64,000 bases of DNA from Begonia masoniana (GCA_022432975.1 CM039502.1:10453290-10517289); one strand, 5' to 3'; shown: positions 48,935 through 59,868, counted from the stretch's first letter. The notes: generated by a model not told the origin, from the letters alone. Program-made: numbers and translations.

Positions 48935-49330
48935 TAATCAAATTGGAGGATTGAAACATGGAGCTTTCTGGTACGGTTCCTGAAGCATTGCAATACTATC
49001 GAAGTTTTCAAATTTTGGATGTTTCCTATAATAACCTTTCAGGTTTTGTCCATCTGAGCTATGTGATTTTGGTTAGATTAGATTTTTCCAATAGTCAATT
49101 TTGAGGTTTTATTCCTCTAAAATCTTGCAAACTGTTTGTATCTGAATAATCTGATACTATCGATTAATCAGGTTTCGGGTTGCGAACCTCATGAAATTTC
49201 TACTTTGGAATGCGTTCGAAAGTTTTCTGTCAGAAACAACTATCTTAGAGGTGCATTGCCTTCTTTGTTTGATAGGTTTGATGTGTTTGATTTTGGTCGA
49301 AATAGTGGCATGTCGGAGGGCATCTGAAAT
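48935..49330 (+). pseudogene. Leucine-rich repeat protein fragment
   Basis: Plus-strand stretches read LSGTVPEALQYYRSFQILDV with SYNNLSG (about 48965-49045), and in another frame RNNYLRGALPSLFDRFDVF (about 49230-49290). The spacing of L..N.L.G.(L/I)P is that of plant extracellular LRRs as in receptor kinases. No kinase domain, signal peptide or full repeat array is visible, and the frame changes between pieces. Confidence 0.5.
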
Positions 49331-50094
49331 CGAAGTATAGTGGGGCTAGGAGGACGACTATTATTCTGTTCACAACTGAGCTCTTTTGTTTTGGTTCCTT
49401 GTTATCAGTGGGTGTGGGATTTTGCTTTTGTTTGAGTTTCAGGAGATGGAAGAAACACATGCAGGGGTTGGAAAAGATTGTCTGGAGTTGGACTTAAATT
49501 CTGAGGGCTCATTGGCTGTTTTTATTCCGGTAGGAACAGAGAATGTGGCACCTATTGCATGATTATTAAGTGATGCAAGTAGAACTGCATTTGGTTTAAA
49601 AGGTTTTCCTCCACCCAAACTATGGCAAGATATTAGATTTGGCCCACTAGATCCAGGCTCTGTTACACCATGCATGCCATCTTGTTGTTGTGGTTCTTGT
49701 GAATGAAGATTATTAGTTGGATAATGGACATGGGATCGAAAAAGCTTTTAAATCTGTACCCATCGAGCGTGGGATGACCGCAGCCTTACCAACTAGCCAA
49801 CACATGCTATTGGGAACAGGAATTGAGAACAAGGCATCAAATCTAAGATGCCGTAAATAGGGTCACCAATGGAAGTTGGAACCTATAACAATTCGACATT
49901 AAGATCACAAATCAGTATCTGAAGACAAATCATAGGTGGAACCTACATCGAACTAGGAACCTTAACAAGAGGCAACGACAAAAGGTCACGAACTTTACTG
50001 AGGCGCAAAGCGTCAAAGAGACAAAATTTCCTAAAATTAAAGACTGTGCAGCCTTTTGAAACCCACAAGCGATCAACCAAACCCAACATGGGTC

Positions 50095-50265
50095 GACCGG
50101 TTGACCCTAGCGATGGACACCTCTTACTCACGGGTTTCAACCAAGGGTTGACTGCCAACCCTAGCAGTTGACACATCTTCCTCTCGGGTTTCCACCTTAC
50201 CGCCAACCCTAGCAGTTGACACATCTACATCTCAGATTTCCATCTACAGTCAATTGCATGAGGGC
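50095..50265. repeat. Imperfect tandem repeat, about three units of ~50-60 bp
   Basis: Units share GACTGCCAACCCTAGCAGTT, GACACATCT and CTC.CGGGTTTC(C/A)A. The first is more diverged. The array sits at the right edge of tandem unit 2. Related GGGTTGAC words continue to 50320. No coding potential. Confidence 0.6.
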
Positions 50266-50334
50266 AGTCGACACCTCTAGGCAAGGGTTGACATCTTGGG
50301 CAAAGGGTTGATCGATCGGTCAACACTTGCTATA

Positions 50335-50596
50335 ATGACCTATTTTCCTAGTAAAATATTGTCCGCTCTGGGAATTGGGATGTAACCCAATATCCTCCCC
50401 TCACGGCTTTGTTTGACGAGGACTTTCCAATCGGTCACCCAACCTGGTACTACTTTCGCTGAAGCACTTTTAATTTCGGAGTTCTTATGAGATTTGTTGC
50501 AAATTGTGCTCCAAAACGCGTCTTACTATCTTGGGAGGGTTTCCTTACATATGTTTCATTTCCATATACTTCCTCAAGTGATGTGGGATTGTGACG
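50335..50596 (-). mobile_element. Cassandra-like TRIM LTR with 5S rRNA-derived sequence
   Basis: On the minus strand it begins GTCACAATCCCACATC (the Cassandra LTR start style) and ends near GAGCGGACAATATTTTACTA. Between them (50415-50500) is a stretch close to 5S rRNA: AACTCCGAAATTAA, GTAGTACCAGGTTGGGTGACC and GAAAGTCCTCGT correspond in order to the 3' two-thirds of the plant 5S gene, including the promoter box around GGGTGACC. A CCGTGAGGG word follows, as in Cassandra. Cassandra elements are miniature non-coding LTR retrotransposons known for this 5S-like LTR. Only one LTR is seen, so this is a solo LTR or a remnant. It is not a functional 5S gene, as it lacks the 5' third. Confidence 0.75.
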
Positions 50597-50650
50597 GCTC
50601 CCTCTTTACGACCCGGGATTCGCCTATACTCGAGTCCGGATCCACCCTGC

Positions 50651-50794
50651 TGTTGAAATTGAAAAGAGAGAAGACAAAGATCTATTGAAATTGATAAAAA
50701 GTAATACAACCTAAAAGTGTTATATAACTAGGGTTAATAAACAAGTAAAGTAAATTATTAAAAAGACCTTGAAGCTAATACATATAATCTAACA
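50651..50794 (-). repeat. 3' LTR (144 bp) of the older copia element
   Basis: On - it starts TGTTAGATTATATG and ends TTCAATTTCAACA. It directly follows the purine tract GATAAGGGA, which lies just after the end of the RNase H coding region at 50808. The short LTR fits several copia lineages. The 5' LTR is beyond the window's right edge, so the target duplication cannot be tested. Confidence 0.75.
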
Positions 50795-50807
50795 TCCCTT
50801 ATCAAAC

Positions 50808-52266
50808 TCACGATGTTACAGCTAGAAGCATTGAGAGTTTGTCAGATAAAAAACAAAAGCGCGAAGCGGAATGAGCCTTGGTAAACATATCAGCTATCTG
50901 CAGCAAGGAAGGAACGAAAGGCAACGTGATAGTGCCAAGTTGTAGATGATGACGAGTGAGATGACAATCAATCTCAATATGCTTCGTTCTCTCATGAAAA
51001 ACTGAATTACGTGCAATGTAGATGACACTCTGATTATCACAATGAAGAGCAGTAGGTTGACGAAGAACAATACCCATATCTCCAAGTAACCAACGTAGCC
51101 AAACAATCTCACAAGTGGTGGTAGCCATGGCACGATACTTAGCTTCTGTGGAAGACCTAGAGATAACATCTTGCTTCTTACTCTTCCAAGAGATAAGAGA
51201 ATCTCCAAGAAAAATACAGAAGCCGGAAATCGACTTACGTTCCGTAGGATCGCCCGCCCAATCAGCATCAGAGTATGCACGCAGCTCTAACGAAGAAGAA
51301 GAGGAGAATAAGAGACTCTGAAACTGAGTTCCCCGAAGATATCGGAGAATGCGAAGAACAACAGCTCAATGAATTGTAGTTGATGCTGTGACAAATTGAC
51401 TAATCACGTGCACAACATATGCAATATCAGGACGAGTCACAGTAAGGTAAACTAAGCTTCCCACAACCGTACGGTAGAGACTAGGATCTGGCAAAGGAGA
51501 ACCATCTGATGGAGAGTACTGAGCATTAGTCTCAAGCGGAGTATCTACTACTTTGTTGTCAGTGAGACGTGCACGCTCAAATAGATCAGCTATATACTTT
51601 GACTGAGACAATAGATAACCTTTTGGCGAAGTTGCAACTTCGATGCCTAGAAAGTAGCGTAGCAAACCTAAGTCTTTCATAGCAAAGCAATGGGCTAAGT
51701 CATATTTCAAAGTTTCAATTCCATCATAATCATCACCAGTAATTATCTTGTCATCCACATATAAAGACAAAAGTATATGACCTGCACCCGTACACTTGAC
51801 AAATAAAGCCAAATCATGATTGCTAGGACGAAAACCAAACGAGATAATCACTGTAGAGAACTTTTCAAACCAAGCACGTGGTGCTTGTTTGAGTCCATAT
51901 TGAGCTTTTCGAAGTCTACAAACTTCGTCAGGTCGGTGAACAATTCCAGGAGGAGGCACCATATATACTTCTTCTTTAAAATCACTATTTAAGAATGCAT
52001 TCTTGACATCCATCTGATATATTTTCCATCGACGAACAAAGGCAACAACAATCATCATTCGAACGGTGGTCATTTTAGCAATAGGGGCAAAAGTTTCCTC
52101 ATAATCCATACCATACTCTTGAGATTAACCTTTAGCAACAAGACGAGCTTTGTATCATTTGATAGAACCATCATATTTTGTTTTGATCTTAAAAACCCAA
52201 CGAGATCCAATAGCGCGTTTCCCAGGTGGTAGCGATACCATATCCCAAGTTTGAGTCTGATGTAGA
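50808..52266 (-). pseudogene. Copia polyprotein, RT/RNase H part (right half of split element)
   Basis: Minus-strand frames give the copia reverse transcriptase ([61 protein letters not shown]) and RNase H (ALHCDNQSVIYIARN, ERTKHIEIDCH, QIADMFTKA). A stop near 52158, another after TTIH near 51366, and a frame change between 51128 and 51280 show decay. Its upstream half continues at 63132 on the other side of the sirevirus insertion. Confidence 0.85.
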
Positions 52267-53912
52267 TGTAGGACCGTAATTGTCTAAGAGGGGGGGGGGG
52301 TGAATTAGACTTTTTGATTTTACTAATTTAGACTTAATTTCTCTTCTTGATTAAAACTTAAATTTAACACAAGTATTCAAATAATGTAAAGAGAGAGAGA
52401 GAGAAATTCGACACCAGTACTTTTTACGTGGTTCGGCCAAACTGCCTACGTCCACGCTTCAAGGCTCACCCCTTGAAGATCCTTACCCTTCTCCTCACGA
52501 GAATAACTAGATCGGGATTCCGGGCTCCGATCAACTGCCTTTACAATTCTGGATTGAACTTGCCGGGCGTCAATCCACTGCCTTTACAAATGATTTGTAT
52601 TTGTGAAATAGATCACAGACTACACTCTCACAGCAGAAGTCTCAAGTTCGAGTTTTGAGAGATGTACAGTGATTACAGAGTATGAAAACTTTTGCAGCTT
52701 AGGGCTATCAATTGAAAATTCGCAAAAGTCCTTCCTTCGTGTTTTGAGCTTGACTTATATACTCTGTATATTCTTCTTCTCCGAATTGAATGCATCTATC
52801 TTCAAATGAGAAAATGTTACCGTTGGGAAGCATCCGTACGAAACATTTATCCGTTGCATCTGAAAGTGTTGTTCGTCGTCGCCATTAATGTTCTGGAGTT
52901 AAAGCTTGAAAACGACGTCACTGTAGCTTCGCGGCTGGCTTTGAATTCTGGCGGAAATGCATCGGCAGAGACAGTTTAAATTAATGCCACGTCATCGGTA
53001 AATGCAACTTGTAGGGCCATCGGCAGATGATTCTTTGAATGCCATCGGCAGATGATTCTTTGAATGCCATCGGCAGATGAGTCTTTGAAGTTTTGTCGTC
53101 TAGTGATCGGCATGAGACACTTTGAACGACATCGGCAGATGCAACCTAAATGCTCAGACCACTTCATCGGCATGATTGTTCTTGACACGTCATCGACAGA
53201 GGCTTCACATATAATCGGCAGGAACAACTTGCCACGTCATCGGCAGAAGCTTCAAGTGTAATCGGTAAGAACAACTTGCCACGTCATCGGCAGAAGCTTC
53301 AAGTGTAATCGGCAAGAACAACTTGCCACGTCATCGGCAGAAGCTTCAAGTGTAATCGGCAAGAACAACTTGCCACGTCATCGGCAGAAGCTTCAAGTGT
53401 ACTCGGTAAGAACAACTTGCCACGTCATCGGCAGAAGCTTCAAATGTAATCGGCAAGAACAACTTGCCACGTCATCGGCAGAAGCCTTCCTTCACTTTGT
53501 CGTGTAGCGATCGGCATAGGAATGCTTCTTTGTCTTTTAGCGATCGGCATAAGAATGCTTCTTTGTCTTTTAGCGATCGGCATAAGAGCAGTTGACACGT
53601 CATCGGCATATGTCTTCAAGGATGCTATCGGCAGATGAAACTTCAAAACGGCGTCTTCTTCTGCTTAGCAATCGGCAGAGGCTTCCATTGTACAGTCATC
53701 GGCAGAAGCCCGAGTTTTACAGCCCTATTTTTCTGTTCTGCTTTGTATACTCAAGCCGATTTTATTAGACAACTAAAATACCCTTTTCAAGGGTATTTCC
53801 AAATAAACTCATATTTATAATACTCATTAAGTACACAGAATCAAATTGAATATTTAATACACACGTACATAATCAAAAACAAATTATGACTTAAACACTC
53901 TATAAGTCAACA
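52267..53912 (-). repeat. 3' LTR of the sirevirus, 1646 bp
   Basis: TGTAGG to GTCAACA on +. It carries six copies of a 47-bp unit at about 53223-53486 (unit contains AACAACTTGCCACGTCATCG) and about two dozen ATCGGCA words overall. It differs from the 5' LTR by one extra 47-bp unit and a one-base length change in a GATGAAA run near 53640. Confidence 0.95.
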
Positions 53913-54170
53913 ATCTCCCCCTTTTTGATTATGACAATATAAATTTGATTAAGTTTGATACTCCCCCATAATACTAGCTCCCCCATACTTTGTGCATTTT
54001 ATAAACATAGCCATTCATAACAATTTCAGAAACACAGAGTATATCCAAGCACAAACAATCAAATATAGTATTCTCCCCCATTTTCATTATCAAAAAAAAA
54101 TAAATGCATTCAACATCTGAGAAAGTTGAGAAAGCTAAAGATAGTCATTGAAAGAAACAGCAAACAAAAA

Positions 54171-56426
54171 TCACTTTTTGTAGCGATCTAAGTGACGATT
54201 CCAAAAGGCTTGCTGAACAAGAGAAGGCACGTTACGGAAGGGATTGAAAGATGCTTCCACCAAATCTTGAAGGAAAGCTAGATCTCGAGGGAGGGGTGGT
54301 GATTGATAGACCACCAAATCCATGCAAGGAGCAGGGGGCGGAGAAGGTTCTCTGGAAACCACCATGTCCATGCAGGAAGGAGACTCTGGCTGAGGAGCAT
54401 CTGATGTAGAGGGTCCTTGAGACATCAGCAGATCTAGACAAGGAAGCTCGCCAGAGGGACTACCCGGGGAAATCTCCATTGGACTGGCTACGTCAGGAGT
54501 AGGCACACTAACAGGAGAAGTATGGAATTGAAGTACAGTCTCCTGAAGATCCAAAGACATGAAGCGCTCATCCACTACAACAGGAGGCCTGAAGAAGGAA
54601 TGATTAGCATCTTCAAAGCTGACCTCGGAGACACAAGCAGCCAAAGATATCACGGGAGCATGTTCAGCTTCAGAGAGAGAAGTATGAGGTGTAGGACAAA
54701 GAACCTTAAGTTGAGTAGATATTGCTTGAAGTTTTCGAGTGAAAATTGCATTCTCTCTGGCCAATAACCGATCCCTCTTAGCCAGAGCCACATCAAACTC
54801 AGTTTTCAAATTAGTTTCGAGTTGAGAGACTTTTGAATCAAAGTCTGACCTTAGACCTGCAATGCTGCTTTTCAACTCAGAGAACTGAGCCTCACTCATG
54901 GTAGATCTCCTCTGATAAGTGATAGGAGTGGCAGGAATAGTTGGCAAAGTTTGTAAGGCAGGTTGGACTGGTGATGAAGGAGCCGTAGCCGTTTTGGTGG
55001 GAGACTGGGAAACAGGTGAGGGCAGTCGAAGTGGAGATGGTGGTGCTGATGGTATAGCTTGTGGGATCGAAGATGTAGAAGATGAAGGTGTAGACAGTTT
55101 AACTGTAGAGGTAGTGTGTGAGGAAGAGAGTTGGACTGGAGATGGAGGGACTGATGAAGCTGGTGGGGGGCCATGTTGGAAATATGAAGTAATGGCTTGC
55201 ATCAGTGGAGAGATGGAAGGAAAGGCAGGTTGAGAAGGCAAGATAAGAGAAGGTGGAGGTGATTGAGGTTGTTCTGGAATTGGAGGAGGCAAAATAGAGG
55301 GAACAGAGGTTGCCTCTGAGAGAGATGCTGTAGAGGAGGAAGCAGTTTTGTGCCTACGCTTCAGAGGAGAAGGTTCGGGTTCTAAGCTAGACTCCCTAGA
55401 ATGGGAAGGGGAAATGGCACAGTCAGGAAGACCTGAAACACCTCCTTCTTCAGCAGATTCCTCTGGCAGGATAAGTTTCCTCTTACCACGCCTGACAGGA
55501 ACAGCCTGAGAAACCTTTTTCTTGCCCGTAACCTGAATGAGCTCTCCTTTGCTGACCAACTTAATTCCCATCTTGCGCAGATTGATATCAGAATAATAAC
55601 TTGTGGGCTTAAGTTTCACAGGTTCAATCTCCTCTGGAAGAGCAATATCAAGCTTGACAAATAACCGCATGAGGAGCAGATTGTATGGAAAAGAAGTGGC
55701 CTTGGAAGAAACAGCTAAAATCATCCTCCGGACAACAATGTACCCAACATTGAAGGGTTTCTTGAAATAGAGTGCAAACAGAACAAAGAGTTCCATTGCA
55801 CTCACCTCATCATAGTGACCACCCTTGGGAACTATATTGAAATCAATCATGTGGCGAAATAATTTGGCCCTAGGGGTTAGATGCTTGCCCTTTAAAAGAT
55901 CAAATGATTGGTTGGGGACCAAAGCTATTTCCCTAAGAAACTGTTTTCCATCAGAAGTGCCATAGAAAGGAAGCTCATTGCTTGTTACATAACTGTAGGG
56001 GATGTTGTCCAAATGTGGAGCACCCAGAAGGGCATTGATGGAACTAGGAGTAATTTCTATGCGTTTGTTGTACACATAGCTCTTCAGGGAAGTGAAATCG
56101 GAGGCAAAGGTAAGGTTGGCATAAAACATCCTAATTGCTTCCGGGAAATAGAAAGATTCGGTTTCAAAGAGACCTATTAATCCTAAATCCGTCAGGGGTT
56201 CAATAATGTCCATACCAGCCAACTTCTCAAAATACATACCCTTACTAAGAATTAGAGATCTGTACTGATAGTCGTTGAGGTACTTTACCTCGGCAGCTTC
56301 AGTAAGGAAGAAAAAAGACGGCCATTCCGTTCCACGAGGAATTTCTCGAGTATAACGATCAGAAACAATGGCCTTCTTCTTGGCCGGTTTGGAAACGGCG
56401 CGAGATGACTGACCTTGAGATTCCAT
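54171..56426 (-). CDS. Sirevirus third ORF, 'putative plant transposon protein' family
   Basis: 751 codons from an ATG (MESQGQSSRAV). Residues ~30-300 carry the family landmarks TEWPSFFF, ALRMFYANL-type (here AIRMFYANL), ITPSSINALLG, RAKLFRHMIDFNIVP, SAMELFVLFALYFKKPFNVG and LLLMRLFVKLDIALP. A basic patch (RRGKRKL) follows, then a long Pro/Ser-rich tract (~340-500), a coiled-coil candidate (~510-580, SELKSSIAGLRSDFDSKVSQ) and an acidic Pro-rich tail. I see no signal peptide or membrane span, unlike the env-like ORFs described for some sireviruses. It sits where those env-like ORFs sit. The same domain is encoded by the MULE's minus-strand gene. Function unknown; the open frame suggests recent selection or youth. 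Confidence 0.8.
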   Translation of the reverse strand: MESQGQSSRAVSKPAKKKAIVSDRYTREIPRGTEWPSFFFLTEAAEVKYLNDYQYRSLILSKGMYFEKLAGMDIIEPLTDLGLIGLFETESFYFPEAIRMFYANLTFASDFTSLKSYVYNKRIEITPSSINALLGAPHLDNIPYSYVTSNELPFYGTSDGKQFLREIALVPNQSFDLLKGKHLTPRAKLFRHMIDFNIVPKGGHYDEVSAMELFVLFALYFKKPFNVGYIVVRRMILAVSSKATSFPYNLLLMRLFVKLDIALPEEIEPVKLKPTSYYSDINLRKMGIKLVSKGELIQVTGKKKVSQAVPVRRGKRKLILPEESAEEGGVSGLPDCAISPSHSRESSLEPEPSPLKRRHKTASSSTASLSEATSVPSILPPPIPEQPQSPPPSLILPSQPAFPSISPLMQAITSYFQHGPPPASSVPPSPVQLSSSHTTSTVKLSTPSSSTSSIPQAIPSAPPSPLRLPSPVSQSPTKTATAPSSPVQPALQTLPTIPATPITYQRRSTMSEAQFSELKSSIAGLRSDFDSKVSQLETNLKTEFDVALAKRDRLLARENAIFTRKLQAISTQLKVLCPTPHTSLSEAEHAPVISLAACVSEVSFEDANHSFFRPPVVVDERFMSLDLQETVLQFHTSPVSVPTPDVASPMEISPGSPSGELPCLDLLMSQGPSTSDAPQPESPSCMDMVVSREPSPPPAPCMDLVVYQSPPLPRDLAFLQDLVEASFNPFRNVPSLVQQAFWNRHLDRYKK

Positions 56427-56751
56427 TTCTAGAAGGGAATTCGACAGAGGAGGTATGGTAGGGCAGGGGTTTTCAGAAAGAGCGCGAAAGATGAAGTGTA
56501 CCGGCGAAGAAGAATGAATTTAAAAGAAATAACACATCGCCTTACGAAGAAGACATACGTGTCGGCAGATTAAGAAAAATATAATTTTCCGATGGATTAC
56601 ACGTGTCGGCAGAAATAAGAAAAACATCTTCCGATGCCTTCCTATAGATATGCATCTTCCGATGCCTATTGAAAAACATAGCATCTGCCGATGCCAACAC
56701 AGAAGAGAAAAACACTCCAATACTTAGAAATTTTTCGACAAAGAAATAATC
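56427..56751 (-). other. Spacer between pol and the third ORF
   Basis: No ORF. It contains four GGCATCGGAAG/CATCGGCAGA-type words (56570-56700 region), the same motif family that fills the LTRs. It may hold a promoter, splice acceptor or leader for the third ORF. I see no convincing TATA box. Confidence 0.5.
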
Positions 56752-59700
56752 TTAGTTTTTCTCAACCCGAATGAGACCTAGCCTTATCCTAATATTATTG
56801 AAAGTCTTTTCATCTAAAGGCTTGGTAAAGATGTCAGCAAGTTGATCTACAGAGTTAACGAATTCTAAAGAAATATCACCTCTTTGAACATGATCTCGGA
56901 TGAAGTGATATCTGACATCTATGTGCTTTGTTCTAGAGTGTTGAATAGGATTTTTAGAAATGTTAATGGCACTGGTGTTATCACACCGAATAGGAATCCT
57001 ATCATAAAACAGATTGTAATCTTCCAAAGTCTGTTTCATCCAAAGCATTTGTGCACAACAACTACCGGCAGCAATATATTCACTCTCAGCAGTTGACAAT
57101 GCAACAGAATTCTGTTTCTTCGAATACCAAGACACTAGAGATTCTCCTAGGAACTGACAAGTGCCACTAGTGCTTTTTCTATCAATAAGACTACCAGCAT
57201 AGTCAGAATCTGAATAGCCAATCAGATCAAAAGAAGTGCCTTTAGGATACCATAATCCTAAGTCAAGAGTCCCACTTAAATATTTGAAAATTCTTTTGAC
57301 AGCAGAGAGATGAGACTCCTTAGGGGCAGCCTGAAATCTAGCACAAAGACAAACACTAAAGAGTATATCCGGCCTACTTGCAGTCAGATATAGCAGAGAA
57401 CCAATCATACCACGATATTTCTTAATATCAACATTTATTCCTTTTTCATCTTTATCCAGCTTAGTTGTGGTACTCATGGGAGTCTTGGAAGACTTGACAG
57501 ATTCTAAACCAAATTTCTTAAGGAGTTCCTTAATATACTTTTCTTGGCAGAAGAAAATTCCATCAAGAGATTGACTAATCTGGAATCCTAAGAAAAACTT
57601 TAACTCCCCCATCATACTCATCTCGAATTCACTTTGCATGAGGGATGAAAACTCATTACACAATTTGACATTAGTTGAGCCAAAGATAATGTCATCGACA
57701 TAAATTTGAACCAACAAAATGTCCTTCTCCTTTTGCATGGTAAACAGAGTTGAATCGGAGTTACCCTTTTTGAAATTCCTTTCCTCAAGGAAATTCTTCA
57801 ATCTGTCATACCAAGCTCTAGGAGCCTGCTTAAGTCCATAGAGAGCTTTCCTAAGTTTGAAGACATGGTCGGGTTTATCAAAGGCTTCAAAACCTAAAGG
57901 TTGTTCTACATAAACTTCTTCTGTTATATAACCATTTAAAAAAGCACTCTTTACATCCATTTGGAAGAGTGTGAAGTTTTTGTAGCAAGCAAAAGCTAGA
58001 AGCATTCTAATTGACTCTAATCTAGCTACAGGGGCAAAGGATTCTTCAAAATCAATTCCCTCTTCTTGAGAGTATCCCTTAGCTACAAGTCTAGCTTTAT
58101 TTCTAACAACTATCCCATTTTCATCCAATTTATTCTTATAAACCCATTTTGTTCCAATAATTGGATGATCCTTAGGCCTCGGAACAAGTTCCCATACCAT
58201 GCTCCTTTCAAACTGATTTAACTCTTCTTGCATGGCCATAATCCAATTTTCATCACTCTCGGCCTCTTCAAACTTCTTAGGTTCTATTTGAGAGATAAAT
58301 GCCACATTGGCACAGAGATTCCTAAGAGAGGATCTAGTCTTAACTCCTAAAGAAGGATCACCTAAAATTTCCTCTATTGGATGACTTCTAATATATTTCC
58401 AATCTCTAGGAAGATCTGCAGATTCATCTTTAACAGGAATGATGTCCAAAGAAGTAGAAGATGGTTCTAAAGACTTTACAATTTGAGAAGGATCATTAGA
58501 TTTTTCCACAGAAAGAGAATCAAGTTGATTGTCCAAAACATCATCCTCATCCACATTGATTGTGGGTTGAGGGGTCTCATCAAAATTGACATGAACAGAT
58601 TCTTCAACAACAAGAGTTCTCCTATTGAAGACTCTATATGCTTTACTTGACAGAGAATAACCAAGAAAAATTCCAATATCTGATTTAGAATCGAATTTTC
58701 CTAAGTTATCTTTGGTATTTAGAATGAAGCATTTACTGCCAAACGCTCTAAAGTATTTGACAGAAGGGGTTTTTCCACTCCAGAGCTCATATGGAGTTTT
58801 CTCTAGGATAGGTCTTATTGAGACCCGATTAAGCACATAACAAGCTGTTGAAACAGCTTCTGCCCAGAAATATTTTGGAAGGGAATTTTCATTCAGCATA
58901 GTCCGAGCAAGCTCTTGGAGAGACCTATTTTTCCTCTCAACAACACCATTTTGCTGAGGGGTTCTAGGAGAAGAGAAGTTGTGTTCAATCCCATGTTTGA
59001 GACACAAGAGTTCGAATCTATCATTTTCAAATTCTCCACCATGATCACTACGAATAGCAATTATGGTGAGCTCCTTTTCATTCTGAACTCTTTTCCTAAA
59101 ACTAGAAAAGATTTCAAAAGTCTCATCCTTAGACTTTAGAAAATGAACCCAGGTGAATCTAGAGAAATCATCTACGATGACAAAAGCATAGAATTTGCCT
59201 CCTAAGCTTGCTATATTAGAAGGACCGAAGAGGTCCATGTGAAGGAGTTGGAGAGGCTTAGAGGTAGATATCTCACTCTTAGATTTAAAAGAAGATTTGA
59301 TCTGCTTGCCCATTTGACAAGCCTCACAGACTTTATCCTTTTCAAAGGATATCTTAGGAATCCCTCTAACTAAGTCATCCTTAGTAATCTTAGCTAAGGT
59401 ATCCATTCCTACGTGTCCTAATCTTCTATGCCAAATCCAAGCATCATGAGAAGAATTAACAGCAAGGCATTTCTCATTAACATGCTCAACAACATCCATA
59501 TCAATAACATAGATATTTTCTTTTCTATAACCAGTGAACAGAGTTTTATCATTAGATGCATCTTTAATTATGCAGGAGTTAGATTTAAAAATCACTTCAT
59601 ATCCTTTATCGCATAATTGACTAATACTAAGCAGATTATACTTTAATCCTTCAACTAACAGCACATTTTCAATAATGAGATTAACACTGTTACCTATATT

Positions 59701-59859
59701 GCCGATGCCAACAATTTTGCCCTTTTGGTTTCCACCAAAAGTAACATTTCCTTTCTTTTTGTTGACAACAGCAAACATGGTTGAGTCTCCTGTCATATGC
59801 CTCGAACATCCACTGTCGAGGTACCACTGATTTCTTTCAGGAGAGCTGTCAACCTGCAA
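56752..59859 (-). CDS. pol: Sirevirus pol: protease, integrase, reverse transcriptase, RNase H
   Basis: 1035 codons without a stop. Domain order: aspartic protease ([10 protein letters not shown], residues ~13-22), GAG-pre-integrase zinc site ([14 protein letters not shown], ~145-185), and integrase catalytic residues in [17 protein letters not shown] and VVERKNR (~212, ~273, ~310). Reverse transcriptase has [12 protein letters not shown] and YVDDI (~720). RNase H has YSDSDYAG (~885), STAESEY (~922) and RCDNTSAI. All catalytic residues named are intact. The frame has no ATG at its start: it lies in the same frame as gag, 3 codons after gag's TGA, so translation would need stop readthrough or an unspliced/spliced variant. 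Confidence 0.95.
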   Translation of the reverse strand: MQVDSSPERNQWYLDSGCSRHMTGDSTMFAVVNKKKGNVTFGGNQKGKIVGIGNIGNSVNLIIENVLLVEGLKYNLLSISQLCDKGYEVIFKSNSCIIKDASNDKTLFTGYRKENIYVIDMDVVEHVNEKCLAVNSSHDAWIWHRRLGHVGMDTLAKITKDDLVRGIPKISFEKDKVCEACQMGKQIKSSFKSKSEISTSKPLQLLHMDLFGPSNIASLGGKFYAFVIVDDFSRFTWVHFLKSKDETFEIFSSFRKRVQNEKELTIIAIRSDHGGEFENDRFELLCLKHGIEHNFSSPRTPQQNGVVERKNRSLQELARTMLNENSLPKYFWAEAVSTACYVLNRVSIRPILEKTPYELWSGKTPSVKYFRAFGSKCFILNTKDNLGKFDSKSDIGIFLGYSLSSKAYRVFNRRTLVVEESVHVNFDETPQPTINVDEDDVLDNQLDSLSVEKSNDPSQIVKSLEPSSTSLDIIPVKDESADLPRDWKYIRSHPIEEILGDPSLGVKTRSSLRNLCANVAFISQIEPKKFEEAESDENWIMAMQEELNQFERSMVWELVPRPKDHPIIGTKWVYKNKLDENGIVVRNKARLVAKGYSQEEGIDFEESFAPVARLESIRMLLAFACYKNFTLFQMDVKSAFLNGYITEEVYVEQPLGFEAFDKPDHVFKLRKALYGLKQAPRAWYDRLKNFLEERNFKKGNSDSTLFTMQKEKDILLVQIYVDDIIFGSTNVKLCNEFSSLMQSEFEMSMMGELKFFLGFQISQSLDGIFFCQEKYIKELLKKFGLESVKSSKTPMSTTTKLDKDEKGINVDIKKYRGMIGSLLYLTASRPDILFSVCLCARFQAAPKESHLSAVKRIFKYLSGTLDLGLWYPKGTSFDLIGYSDSDYAGSLIDRKSTSGTCQFLGESLVSWYSKKQNSVALSTAESEYIAAGSCCAQMLWMKQTLEDYNLFYDRIPIRCDNTSAINISKNPIQHSRTKHIDVRYHFIRDHVQRGDISLEFVNSVDQLADIFTKPLDEKTFNNIRIRLGLIRVEKN

Positions 59860-59868
59860 AACAGGAGA

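Larger units (their letters stand above)
38906..50110 (+). repeat. Tandem unit 2 of the 11.1-kb duplication
   Basis: It opens with CCTTTCGACTCCACCC at 38911, the same point inside ABCB exon 1 as unit 1. So it carries only the ABCB upstream region and about the first ten codons (MGENKGGVERK). It ends near GGGTCGACC at about 50096, where unit 1 ends too. The 41.1-44.5 kb part is AT-rich with no gene seen; the unexplained block corresponding to 33345-33975 is at about 44495-45120. The 5-phosphatase of this unit is far better preserved than that of unit 1. Confidence 0.9.

Noticed and set aside
50415..50500. 5S rRNA gene
   Set aside because: Only part of the 5S sequence is present and diverged, and its flanks match a Cassandra-type LTR; it is not a functional rRNA gene.
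53223..53486. CRISPR-like array
   Set aside because: The 47-bp units are contiguous tandem repeats without unique spacers, inside an LTR of a plant retrotransposon.
54896..55233. ORFs of 92 and 104 codons in the middle of the sirevirus third ORF
   Set aside because: Shadows of its Pro/Ser-rich tract in other frames.
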